From contig NC_089430.1 of NCBI RefSeq assembly GCF_026210795.1, forward strand, positions 5,456,001 through 5,520,000: DNA of 64,000 nt, written 5' to 3'. The stretch comes from Rhizophagus irregularis. Its lineage: Eukaryota > Glomeromycota > Glomeromycetes > Glomerales > Glomeraceae. Position 1 is the first letter of the stretch; the number at the start of each line of letters is the position of its first letter. A model generated the notes under the pieces. That model did no database searches, was not told the DNA's origin, and saw nothing but the letters and a program-made list of their open reading frames with translations. This document shows, piece by piece, positions 1 through 12,000 of this stretch. Made by a program: the position numbers and the translations under genes.

Positions 1-481
1 TAATGACATTTTCAAAAGTCAGCGACATATATAATGCATGATGTACTGAGCCTAAAAACTCCTTATTGGCTAAACCAAATATTAATTTACGTAGAAATAA
101 CAATTTAAATCTTTATGAATTTTATAGTAATGATATTAATTATATACAATGAAAATAAAAAGAAAGAAATTTTTTTAAGGTATTGAAAATTTGAATTATG
201 ATCAAAGAGTATTATTGAAATAAAATACTGAGTTTATTTATTTTTAATTTATGAAAATTTATTCTATTTTTAAACAAATGATATGACTTCGATCAATTTA
301 TTATTTTACATGATCGAAGAATATCACAATTTCGCCTCAGTATCGACCTTATCGAACTGATTTTACCACTTTGAGAAACGAAACGCCTCAAAGATCAGTA
401 AACAATTTCCTACATGATCCAATAATGAACACACGTTAAGGATGGTTACAGTCTACTGAAATTTTTTTGATATTGCATATA
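1..481. other. AT-rich intergenic DNA left of the first MITE
   Basis: No open frame, RNA gene or repeat that I can support. The stretch ends with the TA dinucleotide (480-481) that forms the left target site of the neighbouring MITE. Confidence 0.5.
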
Positions 482-1066
482 CACTACTTGGACAAAAGTA
501 ACGGGAATTCGTATTTATTAATTACTTGAAAATGTACATAATAATAATACCTGAAATTTTTATATGTGATGACGTAGACAATGCAGAATATATATTCAAA
601 ATTTCATTATTCTAGCATTCATACAACTACATTAATTAAAGAAAACTCAGAAAGAAATTTTAATAATTATCTATATATTATATAATAAAAATAAACAAAT
701 AGTCTGATACTGTCAGTTTATTTGGAATTATACATAATAATGATACCAGAAATTTTAATATGTGGCAGTACAGGTTCTTAATTAATATATATACATCAAA
801 TTACTTTTTTCTAGTTTTTGTTTTTATATGGATTGTATAAAAAATTGAAAGAAAATTAAATTTTAAAAACAATAATACTGTTGCTAATTACTAAATTTCT
901 TTTTTTAATTAACATAGTTGTATGAAGGCTAGAACTATGAAATTTTGAATATATATTCTTTATTATCTATGTTATTACATATTAAAATTTCAAGTATTAT
1001 TAATATGTATGTTTTTGAGTAATTAATAAAATATGATGAATTCCCGCTACTTTTGTCCAAGTAGTG
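482..1066. mobile_element. 585-bp MITE with Tc1/mariner-like ends
   Basis: The left end begins CACTACTTGGACAAAAGTAA and the right end is its near-perfect reverse complement; the match covers about 48 bases with a few differences. Both ends are bounded by TA (480-481 and 1067-1068), the target duplication typical of Tc1/mariner elements. The interior is AT-rich and holds no transposase frame, so the element is non-autonomous. The family that would mobilise it is not in this window: the Tc1 element at 38.8 kb has different ends. Confidence 0.85.
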
Positions 1067-1068
1067 TA

Positions 1069-2138
1069 TTTCTTATTTCTGGAAGGACTGAGGACGAATA
1101 TATATTGTAAACTGTGTATGTGATAAGCAAAGGAAACTGTTTGATTAATGATGACAGTTCTTTAAATCAAGATATTTCTTTAAGTGTTTTCCATTTTTTT
1201 ACGTAATACAGAAAGATATTCAATGTATGAGTTTAACAAGCAAATTATATTCATTGTACTTTTATCACGCTCTATATTTTAAACTTTTTAATCATTATTT
1301 ATTTAATCAAATAATTATGACATAAAATTCTACCTAACGTCATTCCTATCACTTTTATCATAAAAAAAAATGCCATTCAAATAAATAAATAAAGCAAAAA
1401 AAAAAACAATTCAATCCACCTTGTTTTAAGAAATCTAATGCTGAAAAGAATTTTTTTTAAAATTATAATGACCATTTTTCTTCTGTAAAAAAAAAATTGT
1501 CAACCGATCGGGTACTCATTCATACAAATATTTTTATTTTTTAAGATTTATACAGAAAAAAATAAATAAATAATTCATTTTTCGAAGAAACTACTTTATT
1601 CCATTCTATTTATGATAAGTTTACAAAGTAAAAAGAATTTTTTTTTTTGTTAATACTTTAAAAAGGCGTTAAATTATATTGAGTTGTGGGTCTTTTAAAT
1701 GTTTTTTTTTTTGTGTTTTGTTTTTATTAATTCATCTTTAGAAATTTTAACTAGAGACTCGAGTTAATAATAAGTTTTATACGGAATAGTTTTTTCTTTG
1801 TGTTTCTTTGTTATTATTAATGTAACTTTCTTATTTTTTTTTTAAGAACGTATCAACTTGTAAGTCAAACGAATAATTCGAGTCGACGTATTGACTTATG
1901 ATTCGTTACATATGTTGATCGAATCCCGACTCTTTGATTTTGTTGATGCATTAATATTTTGTCAATAGCAATAAAGACTTTATCAAACAATTGCCTTCTT
2001 TTAATAAAAAATGTTTACCTGAACCGGATAGATACCGACTGAATCGATCCGTTCAGAGCTTTATTTAAGTCGCATATTTTTACACGCGAATAAAATGCAA
2101 GAGTCGATCTGCAAATCGCTACGCTTTTTTAGTGCTAA
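1069..2138. other. AT-rich upstream region of the glucosidase gene
   Basis: Long A and T runs and no coding frame. From about 1860 to 2110 the base composition becomes more mixed, which fits the promoter and 5' leader of the gene starting at 2139, but no specific element could be identified. Confidence 0.4.
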
Positions 2139-3389
2139 ATGATATACATCCTCTATATCCACAGTACAAAAAAAAATGATCGACGGAAATTTTTTCTTCC
2201 TCGAATTAATTTCATATTAATCATGTTCATATTTAATTTAATTTATATCTTATTATTTATTCGAATTTCATTAACTGAATACGTTGATTATCAAAAAACA
2301 AGTATATTGGCGGCTTCAAATGATTCATTATTATGGGGAACCTATCGACCAAATTTATATTTTGGTACAAGACCACGTTTACCCGAATCATTATTAACAG
2401 GGTTAATATGGTTTGGAATCGAGAATGCGTCGAGTTTTAGTCGTATCCAATAAAATAATTAGGAATATTTCATTTTGATTTTTTTTTTGGTTTTTTTTTG
2501 ATTTTATTATTCCTTAAAACAGGTTGTTTTTTCCGTTAAGAAATTAGACATGCATGTGATCAGGGAGATGGATTAGATGAATATAGTTTTAAAAAACATG
2601 ATGGTCGTAATTTTGCTATACAAACATTATCTGATAGTAAAAATAATATTAAATTAAAAACTGAATTATTAAAAAATTCTGGAGGAGGTCACGGTATGAA
2701 TTATTAAAAAAAAGACCTTTTTTGTTTTTAAAATAATAAATTATTAACTTTATTTATAAATTTTAGGCGGAGATTGGGCAGTTCGTATATCTGGAACACC
2801 AATAAATAATAATAGTAAAGAAAAATTATTTTTTATTAAGGAAAGAAAGAATCTGTGAACGTGAAATTAATATTTTTTCGTGAATCTTAGAACCTTCTGG
2901 AATTTCATTTCTTTATTATTTTGGACTTGAAGGAGATGGTTCAATTGAATTGACTAATCCGTTGGATGAAATGGTGAATATTATTTATATTTATATTATA
3001 ATTATATACAGCATATATATTGTTAGTTTACATAAATTTTTTTTGTATAGGGTTTAGATACTCAAGTCGAACTTAAAGGAGAAACTCCAGATTTAGGACA
3101 ATTCTCAATTATATTAAAAGAAGGTAAAATTATTTTGTTAAATTTATTTCAATAATCTCTTACTTAATATCAAGATTTTAAATTTATAGATCCAAATAAT
3201 AGGATGCCATCAAATGTTCATTCAAAAGCATCAGAATTAGCCGATTTATCAAAAATTCATTATTGGGGACGTTTAGTTCCTGATGGAGATATTTGGCGAG
3301 CTAAAGGTAAATGAATAACAAGAAAAAAAAATATTTATTTTACAAATATCAAAAAATATTCATACGATTTTTTTTTTAAAAAAAAAAAG

Positions 3390-3441
<52 letters not shown>

Positions 3442-6099
3442 ATTACAGGGTCATTTGATTTCAAAATATCAGAATATAATAAAAAATCCGGAAACAAAAT
3501 CTATTCCTCCACCAAAATATTTATTTGCATTGAAAAATGAAGTCAAAGAAAATTCAAATTTTTTTATTTTTCAAAAGATGATTGAAGGACCTTTTCAAGT
3601 AAGATTTGTTATTTGAAAAAGTGTTTGATATAATAGTGTGTACGTGTTAACATGTGAAACTTTTTTATATTATTATTGTTATTATTTTAGTTTGATATAA
3701 TTTTTCAATCTAATTCATCACCTATTCATCTTGATTGTGAGTAAAGAATAATATATAGGAGAATTATTGTTATGTTTTCAACATATATACTTTTTCGAAT
3801 AACTTAAAACTTTTTTCATCATCTTCCATTATTGGTTTATTAGCCGAAAGTCTTACGTCTGGTCTTAAATCCAAATCTCAAGAATTTGATCAAAGATTTG
3901 AAAAAACATTTGGATTGAGGGAAAAAGGATTTAATGATAGTCAAATTTATTTCGCACAAACTATTATGAGCAATCTGATTGGAGGGATCGGGTATTCATT
4001 CATTTTATTGATATTTTTATTCATCGAGAATTACCGTTATTAATTGATCTTTTTTTTTTAATAGATATTTTTATGGGTCAAGCATTGTTGACAGATCATT
4101 TACAGATAGCGATGAAGATGAAGAAGAATTTTGGACAAAATATCGAGAAGCAGATCCAAGATTAACACCACCTTTAGCTTTATTTACAGCAACGCCATCT
4201 CGACCTTTTTTTCCACGTGGATTTTATTGGTAATTTCGTTTGTTATGTTTATATCCACAATGAAATCACTATTTATGAAGAAAAATTCCATTTTATATAT
4301 TATTAGGGATGAAGGATTTCATCAATTATTAATTGGTAAATGGGACAATGATTTAAGGTGAGGTTTGATGAGTTTTAATGATCTTTTTTTTTTATAAATT
4401 ATAGTTTAATATAATTTTTTCCTTTTGTTAGTTTGGATATTATTAAACATTGGGTTTCTTTAATTGATAATGATGGATGGGTTGCTAGGGAACAAATTTT
4501 AGGAGAGGAAGCTCGAAGCAAGGTTTGGAATTTTTTATCATTTATTACTTTTTATTTAATATAAAATATTTGAATTTTTTTTTATTTAGGTTCCAGAAGA
4601 GTTTCAAATACAGTATCCACATTATGCAAACCCTCCAACATTATTAATGGCAATAAAATCTTTTATGTTAAGAGTTGATAATTTAGAGAACAAAAATACT
4701 ATCAATATAGATGGTGAGTTTTTTTTCTTTAAAAATTTTTATAATTTATTATAAATTATTAGTTCAAAATTTTTAACTGAACAAAAAAATTTTTTTTTTT
4801 CTAATCTTTGAATTAGATATTGGAGAACAAATATTTAGTGATCATATTTTAAGTACGACAGATCCAACAATTATTTCGTCAAGATTTATGTTAGATAAAA
4901 AATTGGCAAATGATTTCTTGAAAGAAATTTATCCAAAATTAAAGTTAAATTATAAATGGTTTAGAAGAACTCAATGGGGTGAAGTTAAAGAATGGGGTAG
5001 AAGAGCAAGAAGCAGAGAAGCTTATAGATGGCGTGGTCGAACTCCTGGACATACCTTAACTTCTGGTATACAAATTTTTTTTTTTTATGCTAAAAATTAA
5101 AAAAAAAAACTATATAAATAAAAAAAATCTATTTATTTACCCGATAGGACTTGATGATTACCCTAGACCAACACCACCACATCCCGCTGAATTACATGTT
5201 GATCTTATGTGTTGGGTTGGATTTATGGCAAGATCACTTAAAGAAATTGCAGAAAGGTTAGAAGAGGAAGATGATGCTGATGATTACACGAAAGAATACA
5301 AAAATATTGTTGCTAATTTAAATGGTAAATTAAAACCACCTTTTTTAGTTATTAAATTGTTTGATAAATTTATTTATATATAAATATATTTATACTAGAT
5401 CTACATTGGAGCGAAGAACATGATGCTTTTTGCGATTTATCAGTTGATGAAGATGGTAAGATTTATATGAAGATATTTGTTAGTTTCAAGCGACTATCCT
5501 GCAACGTCGTTATTTATATTCTAATTATCTTCTTTTTTTCTTAGAGGACTCAATATTTGTTTGTCATAAGGGATATTTATCATTATTTCCAATGGTATTA
5601 GAATTACTACCTAATGATTCGCCAAAATTAGGAGCAATATTAGATATGATTTATAATCCGAGCGAATTATGGTCAAAGTAAGATAACATCTTATTATTAT
5701 AATAATCCTTAAATAATTCCTTATTATATATTTCTTATTCATATCATTCATATTTTATTAGATATGGGTTAAGATCATTATCAAAATCTGATAGATTTTT
5801 CCATACAGGAGAAGACTATTGGAGAGGAAATGTATGGATGAATATCAATTATTTAGTGTTATCTTCATTGTACAAAGTAAGAATGTTTAAAAATAACTTA
5901 ATTACATGAGTTTCAAAATTGTCCAATATTTTAAAACGTGATTTATTTTTTTTTATAGAACTACGCAGCTATTGAGGGTCCCTATAAAGAGAAAGCAAAA
6001 ACTATATATAAAGAGTTGAGAATTAATATAATTGAAAATGTTTATAAGGTAAAGTGATTTAAAATTTTAATATTGATTTCGGATTTAGCTTGATTTAAC

Positions 6100-6138
<39 letters not shown>

Positions 6139-6361
6139 TCAGGAATTTGAGAGAACCGGCTATGTATGGGAACAATATTCAGAAGATACAGGTGTAGGTT
6201 TAAGGAGGTAAGTTAAAGATTATTAAACGAATTGAAAAATAATGTTTTGATACGTAATAATATAATATTAATTTTTTCTTTTTTTTTTTTAATTACATAA
6301 TAGTCATCCATTTACAGGTTGGACGTCCTTAGTAACATTAATTATGGCGGAGGAGTATTAA
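2139..6361 (+). CDS. CWH41: Glucosidase I (mannosyl-oligosaccharide glucosidase, GH63)
   Basis: Processing glucosidase I removes the outermost alpha-1,2-linked glucose from the N-glycan precursor in the ER lumen. Exons I place: 2139-2442, 2541-2693, 2767-2814, 2891-2973, 3051-3123, 3190-3306, 3449-3598, 3691-3736, 3844-3991, 4065-4229, 4307-4357, 4432-4522, 4590-4713, 4817-5065, 5148-5324, 5399-5455, 5545-5677, 5762-5876, 5959-6048, 6143-6207, 6304-6361; about 830 aa, normal for the family. Exon 1 encodes a type II membrane anchor (about residues 25-45), then the family signature [17 protein letters not shown]. Exon 15 carries [12 protein letters not shown], whose E and D correspond to the acidic pair proposed as catalytic in yeast Cwh41. 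[18 protein letters not shown] and the end [11 protein letters not shown]-like block (read here [15 protein letters not shown]) are also family hallmarks. All junctions keep frame except exon 6 to 7, which is off by one base (see findings). The 5' end could begin in a further upstream exon. Confidence 0.93.
3370..3439 (+). repeat. Poly-A tract inside a glucosidase intron
   Basis: A nearly pure A run of about 55-70 bases lies in the intron between exons 6 and 7, just before the acceptor at 3446-3448. Long homopolymers are prone to length error in assembly and to slippage. It abuts the only junction of this gene that does not keep frame. Confidence 0.9.
6102..6131. repeat. TA microsatellite in the penultimate glucosidase intron
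   Basis: About fifteen TA units, lying between exon 19 and exon 20. No function implied. Confidence 0.9.
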
Positions 6362-6947
6362 ATTATTTTAATATAGAAAAAATTAATGTTTTTTTTTCTT
6401 AAAAAGGAATTTTTTTTTTTAATTATTAATTAATTTTCTTTATTAATTAATTTTCTTTATAATTTATTTTTTTTCTCTTTATTTGATTGATTATCATCTT
6501 TTTATTTATTCAATTTTGAAAAAGTTATTTAATAAAAAATCAATAAAAAATAGAATTTTTTATTCTTTAAAAATTTTATAAAATCAAAGTAAATAATTTT
6601 ATAATTTTATATTGATAGAATTTATTGATTAACAATACAACTTTTAAAAACGACATTTAAAGAAAATGAACTAAATCTTATTAAAATAACTTGTATAAAA
6701 TGAATATTGCAATTAACAGTCTTTTTTCATCGTTACTATAATATTCTTATAAAAAAAAAGATACTTTCAGGAATTACATTATTATTTCTTAAGTTCTTAC
6801 ATATATATTTCTTCAAATTAATTTATTTATGATAAAAAGATTATAGAAGAATCTATAAAGCTTTAATCTTTATTAAATTTTTTGAAAAAACACAGTATAA
6901 TATTAAACAAACCTAATAATTTATTATCATAAACAACAATTAATCAA
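6362..6947. other. AT-rich 3' flank of the glucosidase gene
   Basis: Contains the probable 3' UTR of the gene ending at 6361 (several AATAAA-like words just downstream) and then featureless AT-rich sequence. Confidence 0.4.
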
Positions 6948-6949
6948 AT

Positions 6950-7339
6950 GTTTTTTATTGGCCGGAGGAAGAATTTTACGATCTTCAAAAAAAGGATTGG
7001 TACAAAAATATTAAAGAAGCAACCACTGGAATAGTTAAAGTACAAAATGCTAAAGATTAGTTGGCTCAAAAAAAGATTTTGGATGAAGATCTATACGCTT
7101 ATAATCAAATTAACGCGTCATCTAGCCGAAAAAAAACAGCAACGAAATCTACGGACGGCACAAAAGAAGGGAAGAAACGCGTTATGGAAAGTGAAGAAGA
7201 AGAGGAATGGCAAGCTGTGCAGAGAAAAGACAAGATCAAAATAAAAATAAAAAAACAAAATAGTTTAGTTTTATATTGGTTTAATTATTGGTTTTTGTTT
7301 CTTTCTTGTACACTTTATTTTAGGATAGTTCTAGTGTAG
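6950..7339 (+). pseudogene. Fragment of an unknown charged-protein ORF with a premature TAG
   Basis: One frame reads YWPEEEFYDLQKKDWYKN, continues to a TAG at 7058-7060, and resumes in the same frame with LAQKKILDEDLYAYNQINAS, then a Lys/Glu-rich stretch. The hydrophilic, highly charged composition on both sides of the single stop suggests one former coding region broken by a nonsense change. I do not recognise the family. It could also be an exon with an unrecognised intron at the stop. Confidence 0.4.
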
Positions 7340-7388
7340 ATTACGTAAAATATTTTAGGATAGTTCTAGTGTAGATTACGTAAAATAT
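7319..7388 (+). repeat. Two tandem copies of a 35-bp unit
   Basis: The unit beginning TTTTAGGATAGTTCTAGTGT and ending in TACGTAAAATAT occurs twice in immediate succession without visible difference. It overlaps the end of the fragment ORF. Confidence 0.85.
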
Positions 7389-9011
7389 ATAGATAGTAAT
7401 TTAGTTATAAAGGTGCGGCTATTCTTGATACGTACTTTTAGGTATTTTCTCAATTGTAATCTATGATTATAATTAATAAAGGAATGCGTTACTGATGTAA
7501 AAAAAAAACGATATTGGCCGGATTAATTCGGACTGCCCTAACGTAACCCCGGCGGTGATGAAACGTCATGTGAATTTCGGGACATTTTTTTCAAGGGTAA
7601 CCGTCGGAAAAATCCCCGATTTTTGCAGTTGCGCTATTTACGCGGAAAAAAAATGATCAAATGATTTTTAACACTAATCTATGAATTCAATATTCAAGTT
7701 ATGCAACGATAGGATTATCTTAGGATACCCTAAGATTTTATCAGATTGTACAAATTCTTATATAAATTTATGTAAATATTATAAAAGAACGGCATAATTA
7801 AAAATTTTTTCTATTTATTACAGTTGTGATATATTATTTAATTTTTTAATACAATAGAACAAAACCATATAAAATAAAAACAATAAAAAAAATATAATAA
7901 TAGTATGCTTAAAAAGAAATAAAATTCCATATATGACTGATCCTATTAATAAATCTCAATTATTCGATTACAGACTTTTCAGTCTTAATATGCTTAACTA
8001 TAAAGTAAAAATTATGGATTAGTTGACATCCAGTCTGGATGTCAACTAAATATCCAGTGTTATTAATAATGTGATATAAAAGTAATAAATTTTACTTACT
8101 GTGATCTTGAGTTTCAGTTTGTAATACTTTAGTGATATCACGTTTTTTTGGTCTATATTTTAGATTGTATTTGATGAAAAAGTACTAACTATATTAATTA
8201 TATTAAGATAAAATTTATAAAACATAATTTAAATATTATTGCTTTATGTCTAAATCAAGACTCCATTCGGGTTTGTGATAAACTTTACTAGGTAATACTA
8301 TATTATTCAATTTCAGAATAATAAATCGCGCTATTACATGTAAGTCTGTAGATTGAAATGGTGAAACTCTCTTATTTTTAGTTCTTCAAATATGGTAAAT
8401 ATTTTTTTAGAAGCCAGCTTAAATTCAAATTTTAATCAATTTATGTTATCATTTCACATTACAGCATTATATATTATTTTAAGAGCAGCAGTTTCCAAAG
8501 AACTTTTTTAAACTAATGTAATAGTATTAGTTCTATTGTCACATAAAACATTTAAGTTAATAAGCACTGGATGTTAATAAATATTACAATTGTAAAATAT
8601 CGGCAAGTTAATTTTTAAATTTTACAATAATAAATTCTTTTTGCATTAAAATCTGAATTATATTCATTCCAATTAATTTTATTCTTTTATTATGTTTTAT
8701 ATTTTAAAAATTTAAATCGTTATTTATTTAAATCAATGAATACAAACATAAATATAATTAAATATGAAGTCATTATGATTTAAAATTCTACCTAACATAA
8801 TTTATATATAAAAAAAAAAAAAATTTTGCAATTCAAATAATTATAGAAAAGCAAAAAAAAAAAAATTCTATCTCCCTGGATTTTAAGAAAGCCGATGTTA
8901 AGCAGAATTTTAGATTATAATGGCAAATTTTTTGAAAAAAAAAATAATAATTTTATAATTAAACTCGGTATAGCAGCAAAAAACTAAATAAGGATATATA
9001 TAATTATAATT
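7389..9011. other. Intergenic region with a GC-richer island at 7510-7650
   Basis: Most of the stretch is AT-rich without coding frames. About 140 bp from 7510 are clearly richer in G and C (CGTAACCCCGGCGGTGATGA within it), unlike anything nearby, which suggests the end of an inserted element or a fragment of a former gene. No terminal repeats were found for it. A direct pair of short repeats flanks 8029-8047 (CATCCAGTCTGGATG is self-complementary). Confidence 0.4.
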
Positions 9012-12000
9012 TTATTCTATTCCATCTTTTTTTCTTTCACTCTCAGATTCGTTATTTTGACTTAAGAAAAAATTTTTTCCTTTACTCCCCGATTCGCTAT
9101 TTTGACCTAAGAAAAAAAAAGATTATATTAATTACGAATTGAAAAAAACGTGATTATTATGCAGAAAATAATATTTACTATCTTCATTATCATTCAATCG
9201 AGAAATATTGATTTGTGAAGATTCTATTTAATAAATTAAGACTTATTGTTAGTATTTATAAACTAAATATTCTTAAAATTATAAGTGGAATATTACCATT
9301 TTTGTTAATATTCAACTGAGAAATATTGATTTGACAAGATTCTATTTAATAAATTGATACTTTATTATTAGTATTTTATACATTAAATATTTTTAATGTT
9401 GTAAGTAGAATATTTACCATTCTCGTTAATATTCAATTGAGAAATATTGATTTGTAAAGATTCTATTTAATAAATTAAGACTTATCATTAATATTTATAA
9501 ACTGAATATTCTTAAAATTATAAGTGGAATATTTACCATTTTCGTTAATATTCAATTGAGAAATATTGATTTGCAAAGATTCTATTTAATAAATTGATAC
9601 TATTAGTATTTTATAAACTAGGTACTTATAAAGTCATTACATAAGTATGCTATTTACCACTAGTATTAATATTCATTTGAGAAAAGTTAAGTTGTAAAGA
9701 TTCTATTTAATAAATTAAAAGATTGTTATTAGTTGAATATTGACTAATATATTTAAAAAGTAACAATTAACAAAACATTTAATTAATACCTGAATATTCT
9801 TTGCTTATTATATTATCATTTTGTTCATAATAATCATCGGAATTTTTTGGTTCAGGAAGATTACTAAAATCAAGTAATCTACTTGTATAACTAGCTTCTG
9901 AATGTGTGTTATATATCCCTAAATTAGATGTAATGTTATTTAATGAATTGCTGTTTATTTCATCTGCTTCCTTAATTTGTGCTTGTAACTCTTCGTTTGA
10001 TCCATTATGCCATCTTCGTAAAATATTGTTTATTTCTTTTGTTATTGGCCGTTCTGATGGATTGGCATCTAAGCATCTTTTAATTAAATGTACAATTAAT
10101 TGTGGTACTTTAATGTTAAACCTCGGTCTAAATCCTTTACAAATTTTTATTGCTAGATTATTATCATGTTTTAAATCATGATATGGGGATAATCCAGAAA
10201 TTACTTCATACATTATTATACCAAAACTATAAATATCAGTAGCTTTGGTATAATTTTGTCCTCTTAAAATTTCAGGGGCTATATAAGGTAAAACACCATA
10301 TATGTTGTTTTTTGCATTCTCTAATTCATTATAATTTGCAGGTTTACATAATCCCATATCAGTTATAGCAGTTTTATATTTAAACTTTAATATATTCCCA
10401 ATATGCAAATCTCGATGAATTAATTCCTTTTCATGAATACATTCAAGTCCATTTACAATATGTCGTAAATAATCAAACTTTTTATTCCAATTAAGCTTAC
10501 TATATTCTTTATCTAAATAATTTCGTAAACTTCCATCTTCTGCATAATCTAAAATCATTATATAATTTTTCGTTTCTGGATCCTGTGTTATCCCATAAAA
10601 TCCAACAATCACAAAATTATCCATTCCTACTTTATTATGCAATATAAACTATGTGAATGCAATATTACAAAATATTTTAGTAACACTAATAATTTAAATT
10701 TTATTAACATAATAATAAATTAAATTAATCAGATAATACCTCATTAATAAATTCTGGTGTAATATTTTTTGAATTATTCAAACTTTTCAGAGCTACCAAT
10801 ATATCATTGCTATTTCTTTTCCATTTTTGATTTTTACTATCCCAATCAGTTATAAATCCATTAGTTAAATATGCTCTGTATACTTTTCCGAACCCACCTT
10901 TTGCAATATATTTAATATCATAAAATCTATTATAAGGTATCCATTCCAATGCTTCCTTTACATCTTTATGAGCTGATAATTGAGTATCTTGAATAAATTT
11001 ATCAATATCATCATTACCACTAGTCCAATTTTCAAAATTTCGTTGAAAGTATATTGAATTACAGTATATTTTATTACACTCTTTACATTTATTATTCAAA
11101 ACTATCATCATATAATTTTTTGTTTCTGGATCCTGAGTTATTCCATAAAATGTATGTTCAATTTTAATCTACAAATGTAATAATATGTTAGAAAAATAAA
11201 ATTTTAAAATTTTGTTGAGTAATAAGCTTATTAGTATACTACCTTATTTGCAAGTTCAAATGTAAGATCATTGGGAGTATTTAAACTTTTCAAATTCACA
11301 AACATATTAAGATTGTTTCTTCTCCAATTTTGATTTACATTATCCCAACTTTTATCATTTTCATCATAACTTATATATCCATCAATCCAATTTGCTCTAT
11401 ATACTTTACCAAAATCATCTTCTGCAATATATTTAATATCATGAAATCTATCATAAGGTATCCATTCTAATGCTTCTCTTGCAACTTTATGTACTGATAA
11501 CTGAGTATTTTGAATAAATTTATCAATATCATCATTGCCACTAGTCCAATTTTCAAAATTTTGTTGAAAGTAAATTGAATTACATATTTTATTACACTCT
11601 TTACATTTATTATTCAAAACCATCATATAATTTTTTGTTTCTGGATCCCAAGTTATTCCATAAAATTCATGTTCAATTTTAATCTACAAATGTAATAATT
11701 TATTAGAAATAAAGTATTTATAATTTTGTTAATAATTAACTGAAGCTTATACCTCATTTACAAATTCTAATGTAAGAATGTTTGAAGTATTTAAACTCTT
11801 CAAATTAACAAACATATTGCATCCTTCTCTTATCCAATTTTGATTTTCATTATCCCAACTTCCACTATTTTTACAATCACTTATATGTCCATCAATCCAA
11901 TTTGCTCTATATACTTCACAAAACTCATCTTTTGCAATATATTTAATATCATGAAATCTATCATGAGGCATCCATTCTAATGCATGTGATATTTCATTAT

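Noticed and set aside
9179-9702. CRISPR-like array
   Set aside because: The regular 118-121 bp period is intron plus exon; there are no short identical repeats with unique spacers, and the host is a eukaryote.
9779-9790. Ending kinase genes at the GIN stop directly after the C-lobe exon
   Set aside because: A GT in phase 1 just before it joins in frame to the mini-exons in all four genes, and these are preserved as exact 45-nt units; splicing is the better explanation, although intron retention cannot be excluded.
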